Positions 45,290 to 54,380 of a stretch of 64,000 bases of DNA are shown piece after piece. The DNA comes from Rhodococcus rhodnii. GTDB taxonomy: Bacteria > Actinomycetota > Actinomycetes > Mycobacteriales > Pseudonocardiaceae. Both the position numbers and the translations under genes were made by a program. Within the stretch, counting starts at the first letter, position 1, and every line of letters starts with the position of its first letter. The stretch spans positions 1-64,000 of the forward strand of contig JOAA01000028.1 of NCBI GenBank assembly GCA_000720375.1, in the 5' to 3' direction. The notes below the pieces were generated by a model. The model saw nothing but the letters and a program-made list of their open reading frames with translations, had not been told where the DNA came from and searched no databases.

Positions 45290-46404
45290 TTTCGCCGACG
45301 CGCAAGGCACTGGTCGAAGCGAACCGGATCGTCGTCAAAGTCGGGTCGTCGTCGCTGACCACCGCGGAAGGCGGCCTGGACCCTGCGCGTCTTGACTACC
45401 TGGTCGACGCGCTGGCCGCCCGGCGCGCCACCGGGAGCCAGGTCGTGCTGGTGTCGTCCGGTGCCATCGCGGCGGGTCTCGCGCCGCTGGGAATCCCGCG
45501 CCGCCCGCGCGATCTCGCGACCCAGCAGGCCGCCGCGTCCGTCGGCCAGCTGGCGCTCGCGCACGCGTACGCGTCGTCGTTCGCGCGGTATTCGCTGACC
45601 GTCGGCCAAGTTCTGCTGACGGCTGACGACGTTGTGCGGCGTTCGCATTACCGCAACGCGCAGCGCACGTTCTCCAAGCTGCTCGCGTTGGACACCGTGC
45701 CGGTGGTGAACGAGAACGACACCGTTGCCACCGAGGAAATTCGCTTCGGTGACAACGACCGTCTCGCCGCCCTGGTGGCCCACCTGATCGGCGCCGACGC
45801 CCTTTTCCTGTTGTCGGACGTGGATGCCTTGTACGACGGCGACCCGCGCAAGGGAGCCGCGAGGAAGATCGACGAGGTCGTCGGCGACTCCGATGTGGAC
45901 GGCGTGAAAGCGGGTACGCAAGGCGCTTCCGGCCTCGGCACCGGGGGGATGGCGTCGAAACTCGCCGCCGCTCGGCTCGCCTCGTCGTCAGGCATTCCCG
46001 TTCTGCTGGCCGCTGCGATCGATGTGTCCAGAGCCCTGTCCACCGCCGAGGTGGGCACGGCCTTCGCGGCCACTGGTGCTCGGCTCTCCGCCCGGCGCTT
46101 CTGGCTCGGCCACGCCGCCGGCGCCACTGGCCGACTCTGGCTCGACGACGGCGCCGTTACTGCCGTGGTTCAGCGTCGCCGTTCCCTGCTCAGCGCGGGC
46201 ATCACGGCCGTTGACGGTGAGTTCGACGCAGGAGATGTCGTCGAGCTGGTCAACCTGTCCGGCACCGTCGTCGCTCGTGGTGTCGTCGCCTTCGACGCCG
46301 ACGAACTTCCCGCACTGATCGGCCGATCCAGTCACGAACTGCCCGCCGAGCAGCGCCGTGAAGTCGTCCACGCTGACGATCTAGTCCCGGTTCGCTCGTA
46401 TTAG
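45286..46404 (+). CDS. proB: Glutamate 5-kinase
   Basis: 372 residues from the GTG at 45286, overlapping the obgE stop (GTGA). The kinase domain has [41 protein letters not shown] and [15 protein letters not shown]. The C-terminal PUA domain starts near [20 protein letters not shown]. It catalyses the first step of proline synthesis. proA is not within the window. The 3' end overlaps the convergent tetR gene by 24 bp. Confidence 0.97.
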   Translation: MISPTRKALVEANRIVVKVGSSSLTTAEGGLDPARLDYLVDALAARRATGSQVVLVSSGAIAAGLAPLGIPRRPRDLATQQAAASVGQLALAHAYASSFARYSLTVGQVLLTADDVVRRSHYRNAQRTFSKLLALDTVPVVNENDTVATEEIRFGDNDRLAALVAHLIGADALFLLSDVDALYDGDPRKGAARKIDEVVGDSDVDGVKAGTQGASGLGTGGMASKLAAARLASSSGIPVLLAAAIDVSRALSTAEVGTAFAATGARLSARRFWLGHAAGATGRLWLDDGAVTAVVQRRRSLLSAGITAVDGEFDAGDVVELVNLSGTVVARGVVAFDADELPALIGRSSHELPAEQRREVVHADDLVPVRSY

Positions 46405-47004
46405 GTGACCCACCAGCTTGGCGAGTTCGTCCGCGTACTTCTGGATGAACTCGGGCGAAGCGGCGTCCTCTCCGGTGATGTGACGGACCAACAACGGCAC
46501 AGTCAGACTCGCGCTCGCCGCGTTGATCAATGCGAGGAGCAAGTACGCCGGGTCCAGGTCGGCCGGGATTTCGCCGCGTTGCTGGCGTTCCCGCATCTGC
46601 TCGACCTGGCTGCGCATGAACTCCGCCTCCTGAACTGAGCCCGGGTTCTCGCCGGACATGTTCGCCCACACCATCACCCGGCCCCAGTCACGGTCGTCCG
46701 CCGTGTTGAGCGTGAACTGACGGATCACGTCGGTCAGCGGCTGGTCCGTTGTGGACATCTGGCTGCCGGTGTGGTGCCACTGGACCGCCAGCTCCTGGTA
46801 GAGGCCTTCTTTCCCGCCGAAGTAGTACGAGATCAGCTGCTTGTTCACGCCAGCGCGGTCGGCGATGTCGCTGACCCTGGCGGCGGCGAAGCCCTTCGCG
46901 CCGAACTCGACTTTCGCCGCGTCGAGGATCTTGCGCTTGGTCCGCTCCGGGTCGCGCTGTTTCTCGGCCGGGGCACGCCGGGGGCGGCGGGTGGTCTCTG
47001 ACAC
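46381..47004 (-). CDS. TetR family transcriptional regulator
   Basis: 207 residues from a GTG. The HTH is clear: [49 protein letters not shown]. The ligand domain is TetR_C-like. It diverges from the flavin monooxygenase gene and most likely represses it. Confidence 0.92.
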   Translation of the reverse strand: MSETTRRPRRAPAEKQRDPERTKRKILDAAKVEFGAKGFAAARVSDIADRAGVNKQLISYYFGGKEGLYQELAVQWHHTGSQMSTTDQPLTDVIRQFTLNTADDRDWGRVMVWANMSGENPGSVQEAEFMRSQVEQMRERQQRGEIPADLDPAYLLLALINAASASLTVPLLVRHITGEDAASPEFIQKYADELAKLVGHLIRANRD

Positions 47005-47041
47005 GCCATCAGAGTAGCGGCTGACTCAATCAAATTCTAAG

Positions 47042-47070
47042 TTGACACAATCATCCATCAGGTTGATTAT
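47042..47070 (+). promoter_or_regulatory. Consensus-like promoter of the monooxygenase gene
   Basis: TTGACA (47042-47047), a 17-bp spacer, then GATTAT (47065-47070). The spacer and flanks contain AATCA/TGATT half-sites that may bind the divergent TetR. GAGGAGGAG precedes the ATG. Confidence 0.6.
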
Positions 47071-47094
47071 GGGTGCATCGACCGAGGAGGAGAC

Positions 47095-48357
47095 ATGAAG
47101 GTTCTGGTTGTCGGCGGTGGGACAGGCGGGCTGTGCTTGGCGCAGGGGTTGCGCCAGGCTGGCGTTGACGTGCAGGTGTACGAGCGAAGCCGGACTCGCA
47201 CCGAGCGTCTGCAGGGTTATCGCGTGCATATCAGCCCGCACGGTTCGGCGGCTTTACATGAGTGCCTGCCGCCTCAGCTTTGGCGCAGGTTCGTCGACTC
47301 GTGCGGCAAGTCCGGTGACTACCGGTTCCTGACCGAACAGTTGACCGAGCTGCTGCTGATCGAGGACGAGCTGACCTCCGGTCCGGACGCGGCATCGGCG
47401 CACCATTCGGCCAGCCGGATCACCCTGCACCAGGTGCTGTCCGCCGGCCTTGAGGACGTGTTGCACTACGACAAGGAGTTCGTGCGCTACGAACAGAACC
47501 CGGATGGCACGGTCACGTGCCACTTCGCTGACGGCACAACGGCAACGGGTGATGTCGTGGTCGGTGCGGACGGCGGCAACTCGCGGATGCGCAAGCAATA
47601 CCTGCCGCACGCCGAGCGGATCGACACCGGGATCATCGCGATCGCGGGCAAGTTCCCGTTGACCGACGAGACACGACGATCGCTGCCGTCAAGGCTGGTA
47701 GAAGGCCCGAACACGATCATGCCGCCCAAGGGGTGCTGCATGTTCGTGGCGCCGCACGAGCTGGGCGGGGGAGTGAACGACGAGACGTTCGCGCACAACG
47801 AGGTCTTGTTCGACAACACTCAGAGTTACGTGATGTGGGCCTTCGCCGCCAACAATGGCCGGTTCCCGGCCGGAGTGTCCGAACTGGATGGTGACGGACT
47901 GCGGAACATGGTCGGCGAGATGATCGCGGACTGGCATCCAGGGCTGCGCAGCTTGGTGGCCGAGTCGCCGGGTGAGGCCGTTTCACTGCTGCCGATTCGG
48001 ACCTCAGTGCCGCTCAAGCAGTGGCCGACGACGAACATCACGTTGCTGGGCGACGCGATCCACAGCATGACCCCGTTCGGTGGCATCGGTGCGAACACCG
48101 CGCTGCGTGACGCGCAATTGTTGTGCCGCAACCTTGTTGAGGTGGCAGCGGGCAAGCGGTCCGTGCTGGACGCGATTGGTGACTACGAGCGGCAGATGAT
48201 CACGTACGGGTTCAAAGCCGTCCGGTTCTCACTGCGCAACGCCCATCAGTCGGTGTCCGAGGCCAAGGCCGGCCGTGTGATGTTCAAGACCGTGCTGCGG
48301 GCGTGCTCGGCCATCCCGCCGCTGAAGCGGGCGATGTTCAGCGGCCAAGGCACGTAG
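47095..48357 (+). CDS. FAD-dependent monooxygenase, class A
   Basis: 420 residues. FAD motifs are VLVVGGGTGGLCLAQGLRQ, VVVGADGGNSRMRKQ and LLGDAIHSMTPFGGIGANTA. This is the aromatic hydroxylase/TetX-like layout. The substrate is unknown; a divergent TetR and a neighbouring carboxylate-type transporter suggest catabolism or detoxification of an aromatic compound. It ends directly against the convergent transporter gene (no gap). Confidence 0.88.
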   Translation: MKVLVVGGGTGGLCLAQGLRQAGVDVQVYERSRTRTERLQGYRVHISPHGSAALHECLPPQLWRRFVDSCGKSGDYRFLTEQLTELLLIEDELTSGPDAASAHHSASRITLHQVLSAGLEDVLHYDKEFVRYEQNPDGTVTCHFADGTTATGDVVVGADGGNSRMRKQYLPHAERIDTGIIAIAGKFPLTDETRRSLPSRLVEGPNTIMPPKGCCMFVAPHELGGGVNDETFAHNEVLFDNTQSYVMWAFAANNGRFPAGVSELDGDGLRNMVGEMIADWHPGLRSLVAESPGEAVSLLPIRTSVPLKQWPTTNITLLGDAIHSMTPFGGIGANTALRDAQLLCRNLVEVAAGKRSVLDAIGDYERQMITYGFKAVRFSLRNAHQSVSEAKAGRVMFKTVLRACSAIPPLKRAMFSGQGT

Positions 48358-49638
48358 TCACTTCAAGTCCATGCCCTTGGTCTCAGGCAGGGTGCGGATG
48401 ACGAAGAACGCGATGGCCGCGCCAGCCGCGACGTACCAGAAGAACACGTAGGACACGCCCGCCTCCGCCAAAGCGGTGTTCACCAATGGCGCCGTGCCGC
48501 CGAACGTCGCGACCGTGACGTTGTACCAGGCGCCGATACCGAGCGCCCGCACTTCCGTCGGGAACATCTCGCTCATGATCGCTGGTGCGATCGACGTCAT
48601 GGCCGTGTACAGGCCGAGGCCCACGCAGAACACCACGATCAGGTTGCCGACGTTCGGTGTGATCAAAGTGGACAGCGGCACGATGAGGATCGCCGTCGCC
48701 GCCGACCACACCAGTAGTTGCGGCTTACGGCCGAAGCGATCCGACAACACACCCATCGGGTACTGCAGCGCGATGAACAACGCGGTGCCGATCGACAACG
48801 CCAGGAAGACATCGTCCGCCGATGCCTTCTTGGCGTTGATCGCGAACGGCGTCAAGGTGCTGAAGAACGTGTAGTAGCAGAGCGTGGACAGCATGGTGTA
48901 GCCGATGAGCTGGCCCACCGCCTTCGGGTGCTGCTTCAGCGTCACCAGCAACGGGTTCTTGACGTGCCGTGCCTTGTCCTTGCTCTTCTCGAAGTGCTCG
49001 GTCTCGTCGATGGTGCGGCGCAGCCACAACCCGACGATGCCCAGCACACCGCCGACGATGAACGGGATCCGCCAGCCGTAACTGGCCATGTCCTCCTTGC
49101 CGAGGATCCGGATCAAGAAGTACCCGAGCAACGACGCGATGAGCACAGCACCACCGGTCGAGATGTAGAAGAACGCGGAGTAGCGGCCACGCCGCGACGA
49201 CGGCGCGATCTCACCCAGGTACGCCGAGGCGTTCGACACCTCGCCGCCCAACGAGATGCCCTGCGCGATCCGGGCGAGCAGCAACAAGATCGGCGCCAAC
49301 CAGCCGACCGCCGCGAACGTCGGCAGCACACCGATCGCCAGCGACCCACCGGCCATCAGCACGATGGTCAGGATCATCGCCGGTTTACGGCCGCGCACGT
49401 CCGCGAACCGGCCGAGCAGGAACCCGCCGAGCGGCCGGAAGAAGAACGCCAGCGCGTACGTCGCGAACGTCGTGATCAGCGCCTTGCTGTCCGGTGCGAA
49501 CAGCGCACTCGCGATGTACGTGCTGAACGTCGCGTAGACCGTCCAGTCGTACCACTCGATCGCGTTGCCGATGCTCGCCGCGACCAGCTTGCGGACCGGC
49601 AACTTGTGCTCAACCGGCTGTGCCACCTGCTCCGACAT
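48358..49638 (-). CDS. MFS transporter, metabolite:H+ symporter (MHS) family
   Basis: 426 residues with 12 membrane helices. MHS hallmarks are ASIGNAIEWYDWTVYATFST in helix 1, FFFRPLGGFLLGRFADVRGR and ARIAQGISLGGEVSNASAYL. The family takes up organic acids, shikimate, proline or betaine with protons. The specificity is not evident. Confidence 0.9.
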   Translation of the reverse strand: MSEQVAQPVEHKLPVRKLVAASIGNAIEWYDWTVYATFSTYIASALFAPDSKALITTFATYALAFFFRPLGGFLLGRFADVRGRKPAMILTIVLMAGGSLAIGVLPTFAAVGWLAPILLLLARIAQGISLGGEVSNASAYLGEIAPSSRRGRYSAFFYISTGGAVLIASLLGYFLIRILGKEDMASYGWRIPFIVGGVLGIVGLWLRRTIDETEHFEKSKDKARHVKNPLLVTLKQHPKAVGQLIGYTMLSTLCYYTFFSTLTPFAINAKKASADDVFLALSIGTALFIALQYPMGVLSDRFGRKPQLLVWSAATAILIVPLSTLITPNVGNLIVVFCVGLGLYTAMTSIAPAIMSEMFPTEVRALGIGAWYNVTVATFGGTAPLVNTALAEAGVSYVFFWYVAAGAAIAFFVIRTLPETKGMDLK

Positions 49639-50042
49639 GCGAAGGACCTAACCACACGAAACGCGTGATTAGTAGATCTCCAACCGCATTCACGTTCCGT
49701 GTCCAGCTACCGGGAGTGATCGTTTAGCCCCGTGACACCTCCAGGCGAGGTGGTGTTGACCGCGGCGGCCGCCGCGAGGTCGAGGTTCTCGACGGCCGCG
49801 CTCGACTCGGCCATGGCCGAGCACGGCATCGAGTACCAACCCGCCAGAATCCGTGGCCATGTAGGAGTCCGCCCTCAAAACCATGGCGGCTCGGACTCTG
49901 TCGGCGCGGATGTCACCCCGTGACCTGGCCGCGTGGGCTCACACGATCACCGCCCATTTCAGCGGTGCAGCCCGCTTGGGCCTACCTGTTCGCCCAGGGG
50001 CGTCATCGCATCGGTGCTCCTTCCGGATGGTCTCGTTCAGAA
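49639..50042. other. Intergenic region with possible gene remnant
   Basis: No full gene is visible. A 63-residue frame at 49732-49923 (MTPPGEVVLTAAAAARSRFS...) and an overlapping frame near 49910-50020 (SPRDLAAWAHTITAHFSGAA) have coding-like composition but no start signals and different frames. They may be parts of one decayed gene; I do not recognise the family. Confidence 0.35.
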
Positions 50043-52145
50043 TCAGGTCGTCGTCGCCAGGGCGAACGGAAGCACCGGCCCAGATCCCGCGTCGGACAAC
50101 AACTTCGCGGCGACAGCCATCGTCCAGCCGGTGTCGATCTGGTCGTCCACCAGCAGGACCGGCCCGCCGACCCGTCGGACGCTCTCGGCAAGCGATGCGG
50201 GGACCTGCATCGCTTGCCAGAGCCCGGCAAGCCGTTGGGCGCTGTTGCCCCGGCGGTCGGCGCCCCCGGCGATGTCGACCTCGCCGAGGAACTCCAGCCG
50301 TCCGATCGCGGCCAGCCGCTCACCCAGGCTGCGAATGAGTTTCGGTCGCCTGCTTGAGGAAATGGTCGCGACGGCTACCGGTCGGCCGTCCCACTTCCAG
50401 TTCGCCAGCACCTTCACACACGCGTCGAATATGTCGTCCGGCACGGGCTCGTCCGGCGCGTTCGCCCCCAGCATCGCCCGTAGCCGATTGCCCCAGCCGA
50501 TGTCGGTCAGCCTGCCGAGCGCCCGCCCGGGCCGCGCTTGTTCCTCCTTCGCGATCTTGCCGGACAGAGGCACGCCGAGTGCCTTCATCCCCGGCGGCCA
50601 CTGCCGTCGCGGCATCACCTCCACTCCCGGGCGCCGCAGCCGATCTCGCGCTTGAGCCGCGCCACCTTGGGAAACCGTTGTGTCCCAAGTACGTCCTGTG
50701 CAGTTGTCGCACCGCCCACACGCCGTCGCATGTGGATCGTCCAGTTGCCGGAGCAGGAACTCCATCCGGCAGCCGTCCGTGGCCTGGTAGTCGAGCATCG
50801 CCTGCTGCTCGGCCACCCGTGCCTCGGCCACGTGTGCGTAGCGGTCCGCGTCGTAGGTCCACGAGCCGTCCAGAAGCACCCAGCCGCCGCGCTCTCGGCG
50901 CACGACACCGTCCACATCGAGCACTTTGAGCACGACCTCGAGGCGGGAGCGGGACAAGTCCACGCGCGGTTCCAAGGCAGGCAACGACATCGGCCCATCC
51001 GCGTCGCCCAACGCGGCGAGCACCTGCCGCACCACCGGCTCCGGCGGGAAGGCCAACGATGCGAAGTACGCCCAGATGTCCCTGTCCTCCGCCCCAGGCA
51101 ACAGGAGCACCTCGGCCTTGTCCACACCACGGCCCGCCCGGCCGATCTGCTGGTAGTACGCGATCGGCGATTGCGGTGCCCCCAAATGCACCACGAATCC
51201 GAGATCCGGCTTGTCGAACCCCATCCCGAGCGCGGACGTCGCCACCAACGCCTTCACCCGGTTGGCCAACAGGTCTTCCTCGGCCCGCAACCGCTCGGCT
51301 TGCTCTGTCTTCCCCGAGTACGCCCTTGCCTCGAATCCCCTATCGCGCAAGAACGACGCCACCTCTTCGGCCGCCGCGACAGTCAATGTGTAGATGATCC
51401 CGGAGCCAGGCAACTTCGGGAGCTGTTCGCCCAACCATGCCAGTCGCGTCGCGGCGTCCGGCAGTCTCACCACCGCCAATCTTAGACTCTCTCGGTCGAG
51501 TGCGCCACGCAGAACCAGTGTGTCTGTTGTGGACGGTCCAAGTCCCAGTTGCTGGGCCACATCCCGCACGACACGGTCGTTGGCGGTGGCCGTGGTCGCC
51601 AGCACCGGAACGCCCGCGGGCAGCTCGGTCAGCAACGTGCGCAGCCGCCGGTAGTCCGGCCGGAAGTCGTGGCCCCAGTCCGAAATGCAGTGTGCTTCGT
51701 CCACAACGAGCATTCCCGCCGACGCCGTCAGCGAAGGCAGCACGTTGTCACGGAAATCCGGGTTGTTCAACCGTTCCGGGCTGACCAGCAACACGTCCAC
51801 GTCGCCCGCGTTGACCGAGTCCTGCACCTCCCGCCATTGGTCCGAGTTGGACGAGTTGATCGTGGCGGCGTGCACGCCCGCCCGCGCGGCCGCCTCAACT
51901 TGGTTACGCATCAACGCCAATAGTGGTGAGACAATCACCGTCGGGCCTGAGCCGCGCGCCCGCAGCAACGCTGTGGCCACAAAGTACACAGCAGATTTTC
52001 CCCAGCCCGTACGCTGGACGACGAGCGCGCGTCTGCGCCCGGCCACGAGTGCCTCGATCGCAGTCCACTGATCATCTCGTAGTCGAGCGTCGTCGCCGGC
52101 GAGCGCCCGGAGGTGACGCTCGGCGTCTTCGCGTAGTTCGTTCAC
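50043..52145 (-). CDS. recQ: RecQ-type DNA helicase with phosphoribosyltransferase-like C-terminus
   Basis: 700 residues from a GTG. Helicase motifs are QRTGWGKS (44-51), DEAH (149-152) with CISDWGHDFRPDYRRL, LATTATAN, and QQIGRAGRG. The RecQ Zn region is CRMEFLLRQ...ACGRCDNC. After about residue 510 the protein leaves the RecQ pattern and ends with a PRPP-loop-like motif (VLLVDDQIDTGWT, 663-675) of type I phosphoribosyltransferases. It probably works in DNA repair; the role of the tail is unknown. Confidence 0.88.
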   Translation of the reverse strand: MNELREDAERHLRALAGDDARLRDDQWTAIEALVAGRRRALVVQRTGWGKSAVYFVATALLRARGSGPTVIVSPLLALMRNQVEAAARAGVHAATINSSNSDQWREVQDSVNAGDVDVLLVSPERLNNPDFRDNVLPSLTASAGMLVVDEAHCISDWGHDFRPDYRRLRTLLTELPAGVPVLATTATANDRVVRDVAQQLGLGPSTTDTLVLRGALDRESLRLAVVRLPDAATRLAWLGEQLPKLPGSGIIYTLTVAAAEEVASFLRDRGFEARAYSGKTEQAERLRAEEDLLANRVKALVATSALGMGFDKPDLGFVVHLGAPQSPIAYYQQIGRAGRGVDKAEVLLLPGAEDRDIWAYFASLAFPPEPVVRQVLAALGDADGPMSLPALEPRVDLSRSRLEVVLKVLDVDGVVRRERGGWVLLDGSWTYDADRYAHVAEARVAEQQAMLDYQATDGCRMEFLLRQLDDPHATACGRCDNCTGRTWDTTVSQGGAAQARDRLRRPGVEVMPRRQWPPGMKALGVPLSGKIAKEEQARPGRALGRLTDIGWGNRLRAMLGANAPDEPVPDDIFDACVKVLANWKWDGRPVAVATISSSRRPKLIRSLGERLAAIGRLEFLGEVDIAGGADRRGNSAQRLAGLWQAMQVPASLAESVRRVGGPVLLVDDQIDTGWTMAVAAKLLSDAGSGPVLPFALATTT

Positions 52146-52200
52146 GAATCCACCTCTACCGTATGTGCGGCGAGTGCACCGTAATTAGCAAGGACAAGTC

Positions 52201-52223
52201 CGTGCGAACGGACCGTTCGTACG
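52201..52223. promoter_or_regulatory. Palindrome before tetR, shared with the ndk downstream region
   Basis: CGTGCGAACGG and CCGTTCGTACG flank a single A, with one mismatch between arms. It lies between recQ and tetR, 16 bp before the tetR start, as expected for an autoregulatory operator. Its first 19 bases recur exactly at 32441-32459. Confidence 0.6.
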
Positions 52224-52238
52224 ATGTCAGGAGCGGAA

Positions 52239-52811
52239 GTGACCGAACAACGCAGGCGGGATTCGGCCGCGAGCAAGGTGGCTTTGCTCGACGCGGCAAG
52301 GGATCTGTTCGCCGAACGGGGGTATGACCGGACGACTGTCCGCGACATCGCGGGCCGCGCCGGTGTCAACCAGGCCTTGTTGTTCCGGTACTTCGGCAGC
52401 AAGGAGGCGTTGTTCGCGGCCGTGGTCGCTCGTTCGAGCCGCGAGCATCTCGCGGAAATCCCGTCCGACCAGGCCTTCGCCCGGATGCTGCGCGGCATCC
52501 TCGGCAAGGAGCAGCAAGGCGACCACACGGTGCAGATCATGCTGCGCTCCACCGGTGAGGACACCGTCGCCAAGGAGATCAACGAGCAACTCGGTCAGGA
52601 CTACATCCGTGCGCTCGCCGGACTGACCAGCCAACCGGATCGCGATTTGCGCGCCCACCTGGTGCTGGCCTGGATCATAGGTATCGACGTCATCAGATCG
52701 GTCGCCAGAACCGATCCGCTGGCGAGCGCCGACAGCGACGACGTGGTGGCGTGCGTGTTGCCCGCTGTCCGGACATTGCTTGAGAAAGTCAGGGATATTC
52801 CGGACGCATAG
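52239..52811 (+). CDS. TetR family transcriptional regulator
   Basis: 190 residues from the GTG at 52239 after AGGAGCGG; an ATG at 52224 lies inside the palindrome flank. The HTH is SKVALLDAARDLFAERGYDR, TTVRDIAGRAGVNQALLFRYFGSKEALF. It precedes the P450-ferredoxin operon in the same direction and has palindromes on both sides. Confidence 0.92.
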   Translation: MTEQRRRDSAASKVALLDAARDLFAERGYDRTTVRDIAGRAGVNQALLFRYFGSKEALFAAVVARSSREHLAEIPSDQAFARMLRGILGKEQQGDHTVQIMLRSTGEDTVAKEINEQLGQDYIRALAGLTSQPDRDLRAHLVLAWIIGIDVIRSVARTDPLASADSDDVVACVLPAVRTLLEKVRDIPDA

Positions 52812-52858
52812 GGCAACAGTTCGTTGACCCCCTGTCGGGGCGGGAGTACCGTCGGGAG

Positions 52859-52878
52859 TTGTAAGCAAGCGCTTACAA
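52859..52878. promoter_or_regulatory. Palindromic operator and -10 of the P450 operon
   Basis: TTGTAAGC and GCTTACAA flank AAGC, giving a perfect 8-4-8 palindrome. TACAAT (52874-52879) overlaps its right arm and would be the -10 box, 16 bp before the P450 ATG. It resembles TetR-type sites, though it differs from the palindrome at 52201. Confidence 0.6.
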
Positions 52879-52895
52879 TTTAAGGGGGCTGGTCG

Positions 52896-54125
52896 ATGAC
52901 CACCACAGAAAATCCGCTCAACTATCCGTTCGGCGGAGGCGGCGCAGACGACTATGTAGGGCTCAACCCGTCACCCGAACGCACCGGACTGGCGGACGGA
53001 GAGCCGTTGGTCCGGGTCCGCCTGCCGTACGGCGGTGACGCGTGGGTCGCGCGCCGCCACGAGGACGTGAAGGTCGTGCTGGGCGATCCCCGGTTCAGCC
53101 GGGCAGAGGCGTTCGGCAAGGACGTCCCGCGCTCGACGCCGGTGATCCGGGAGGACCGCTCGATCCTCGACATGGATCCGCCGGACCACACCCGACTGCG
53201 CAAGCTCGCCGCGAAAGCGTTCACCGCCAAGCGGGTCGAGTTGCTCCGGCCGCGCGTGCAGCAGATCGTGAACACGCTGATCGACGAGATGATCGCCAAG
53301 GGCGCACCCGCCGATCTGATGTCGTCGGTGTCCTGGCCGCTGCCGATCACCGTGATCTGCGAGATGCTCGGCGTCCCCTACGACGACCGCAAGGAGTTCC
53401 GCGGGTGGACCGATGCGGCGCTGGCGCTCACCGCTTTCACACCGGCCGAGATCGAAAAGGCCCAGCAGAACCTGACCGACTACATGTCCGGGCTGCTTGA
53501 GCAGCGCCGGGAGAACCCGCAGGACGACCTGCTCACCGCATTGATGCAGGCCAAGGACAACGACGACCGGCTCAACGCGGACGAGATCGTCCAGCTGGCC
53601 GTCGCGCTGCTGATCGGCGGGCACGAGACCACGGCCAACCAGTTCGGCAACTTCGTCTACAGCCTGTTCAGCCACCCTGATGAGCTGGCCAAACTGCGGG
53701 CGAATCCCGATCTGCTGAACTCGGCGGTCGAGGAGTTGCTGCGACACACTCCGCTCGGGGCGAGCGGTGGGTTCGTCCGGATCGCCACCGAGGACATCGA
53801 GCTGGGCGGCACGACGGTGCGTGCGGGCGAAGGTGTGCTTGTGGACCTGGTCGCCGCCAACCGCGATCCGCGGCGGTTCGACAGCCCCGAGGAGCTGAGG
53901 CTGGACCGTGAGCTCGTCGGGCACATCGCGTTCGGGCACGGTGTGCACCACTGTATCGGCGCGCAGCTGGCCAGACTGGAACTGCAGGTCGCGCTCGGCA
54001 CGGTGGTCAGGCGATTCCCGGACCTTTCGCTGGCCGTGGACGCACAGGAAGTGCCGTGGAAACATGGCCGTCTAGTACGTGGCCTGCAAGAGCTGCCGGT
54101 TACCTGGTCGGAGGTACGTGAGTGA
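52896..54125 (+). CDS. Cytochrome P450
   Basis: 409 residues, a typical soluble bacterial P450. The oxygen-activation motif is GGHETT (241-246), ExxR is Glu280-Arg283 (EELLRH), and the haem Cys is Cys353 (FGHGVHHCIGAQLARLE). The layout is close to actinomycete CYP105/CYP107-type enzymes. Substrate unknown. A ferredoxin gene overlaps its stop and is the likely electron donor. Confidence 0.95.
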   Translation: MTTTENPLNYPFGGGGADDYVGLNPSPERTGLADGEPLVRVRLPYGGDAWVARRHEDVKVVLGDPRFSRAEAFGKDVPRSTPVIREDRSILDMDPPDHTRLRKLAAKAFTAKRVELLRPRVQQIVNTLIDEMIAKGAPADLMSSVSWPLPITVICEMLGVPYDDRKEFRGWTDAALALTAFTPAEIEKAQQNLTDYMSGLLEQRRENPQDDLLTALMQAKDNDDRLNADEIVQLAVALLIGGHETTANQFGNFVYSLFSHPDELAKLRANPDLLNSAVEELLRHTPLGASGGFVRIATEDIELGGTTVRAGEGVLVDLVAANRDPRRFDSPEELRLDRELVGHIAFGHGVHHCIGAQLARLELQVALGTVVRRFPDLSLAVDAQEVPWKHGRLVRGLQELPVTWSEVRE

Positions 54126-54352
54126 GCGATACACAGTGGCGGATCGAGGTGGAGCGGCCCGTGTGCATCTCGTCGGGGATGTGCGTCGGTATCGCGCCGG
54201 ACCATTTCGAGCTCGAAGGTGACGGCTCGCACGCGCTGGCCGACGTGGTCGACCAGGACGAGGTCGTGATCGACGCGGCCGAGTCCTGCCCGGTCGAGGC
54301 GATCAAGGTGTTCAGCGCCGCGGACGACCAGCTCATCGCACCGATCGACTGA
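54122..54352 (+). CDS. [3Fe-4S] ferredoxin
   Basis: 76 residues from a GTG overlapping the P450 stop (GTGA). Cluster ligands are Cys15 and Cys21 (VCISSGMCVG) and Cys56 (ESCPVEAI). Only three Cys are placed for a cluster, which fits the 3Fe-4S type used by P450s. Cys21 is followed by Val instead of the fourth ligand position. Confidence 0.9.
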   Translation: MSDTQWRIEVERPVCISSGMCVGIAPDHFELEGDGSHALADVVDQDEVVIDAAESCPVEAIKVFSAADDQLIAPID

Positions 54353-54380
54353 CGTCCTGACCGTCCGGGCGTGGTTCACC

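Noticed and set aside
46381..54352. Secondary-metabolite gene cluster (monooxygenase, P450, transporters)
   Set aside because: No polyketide synthase, peptide synthetase, terpene or RiPP core enzyme is present; the genes are separate small modules with their own TetR regulators.
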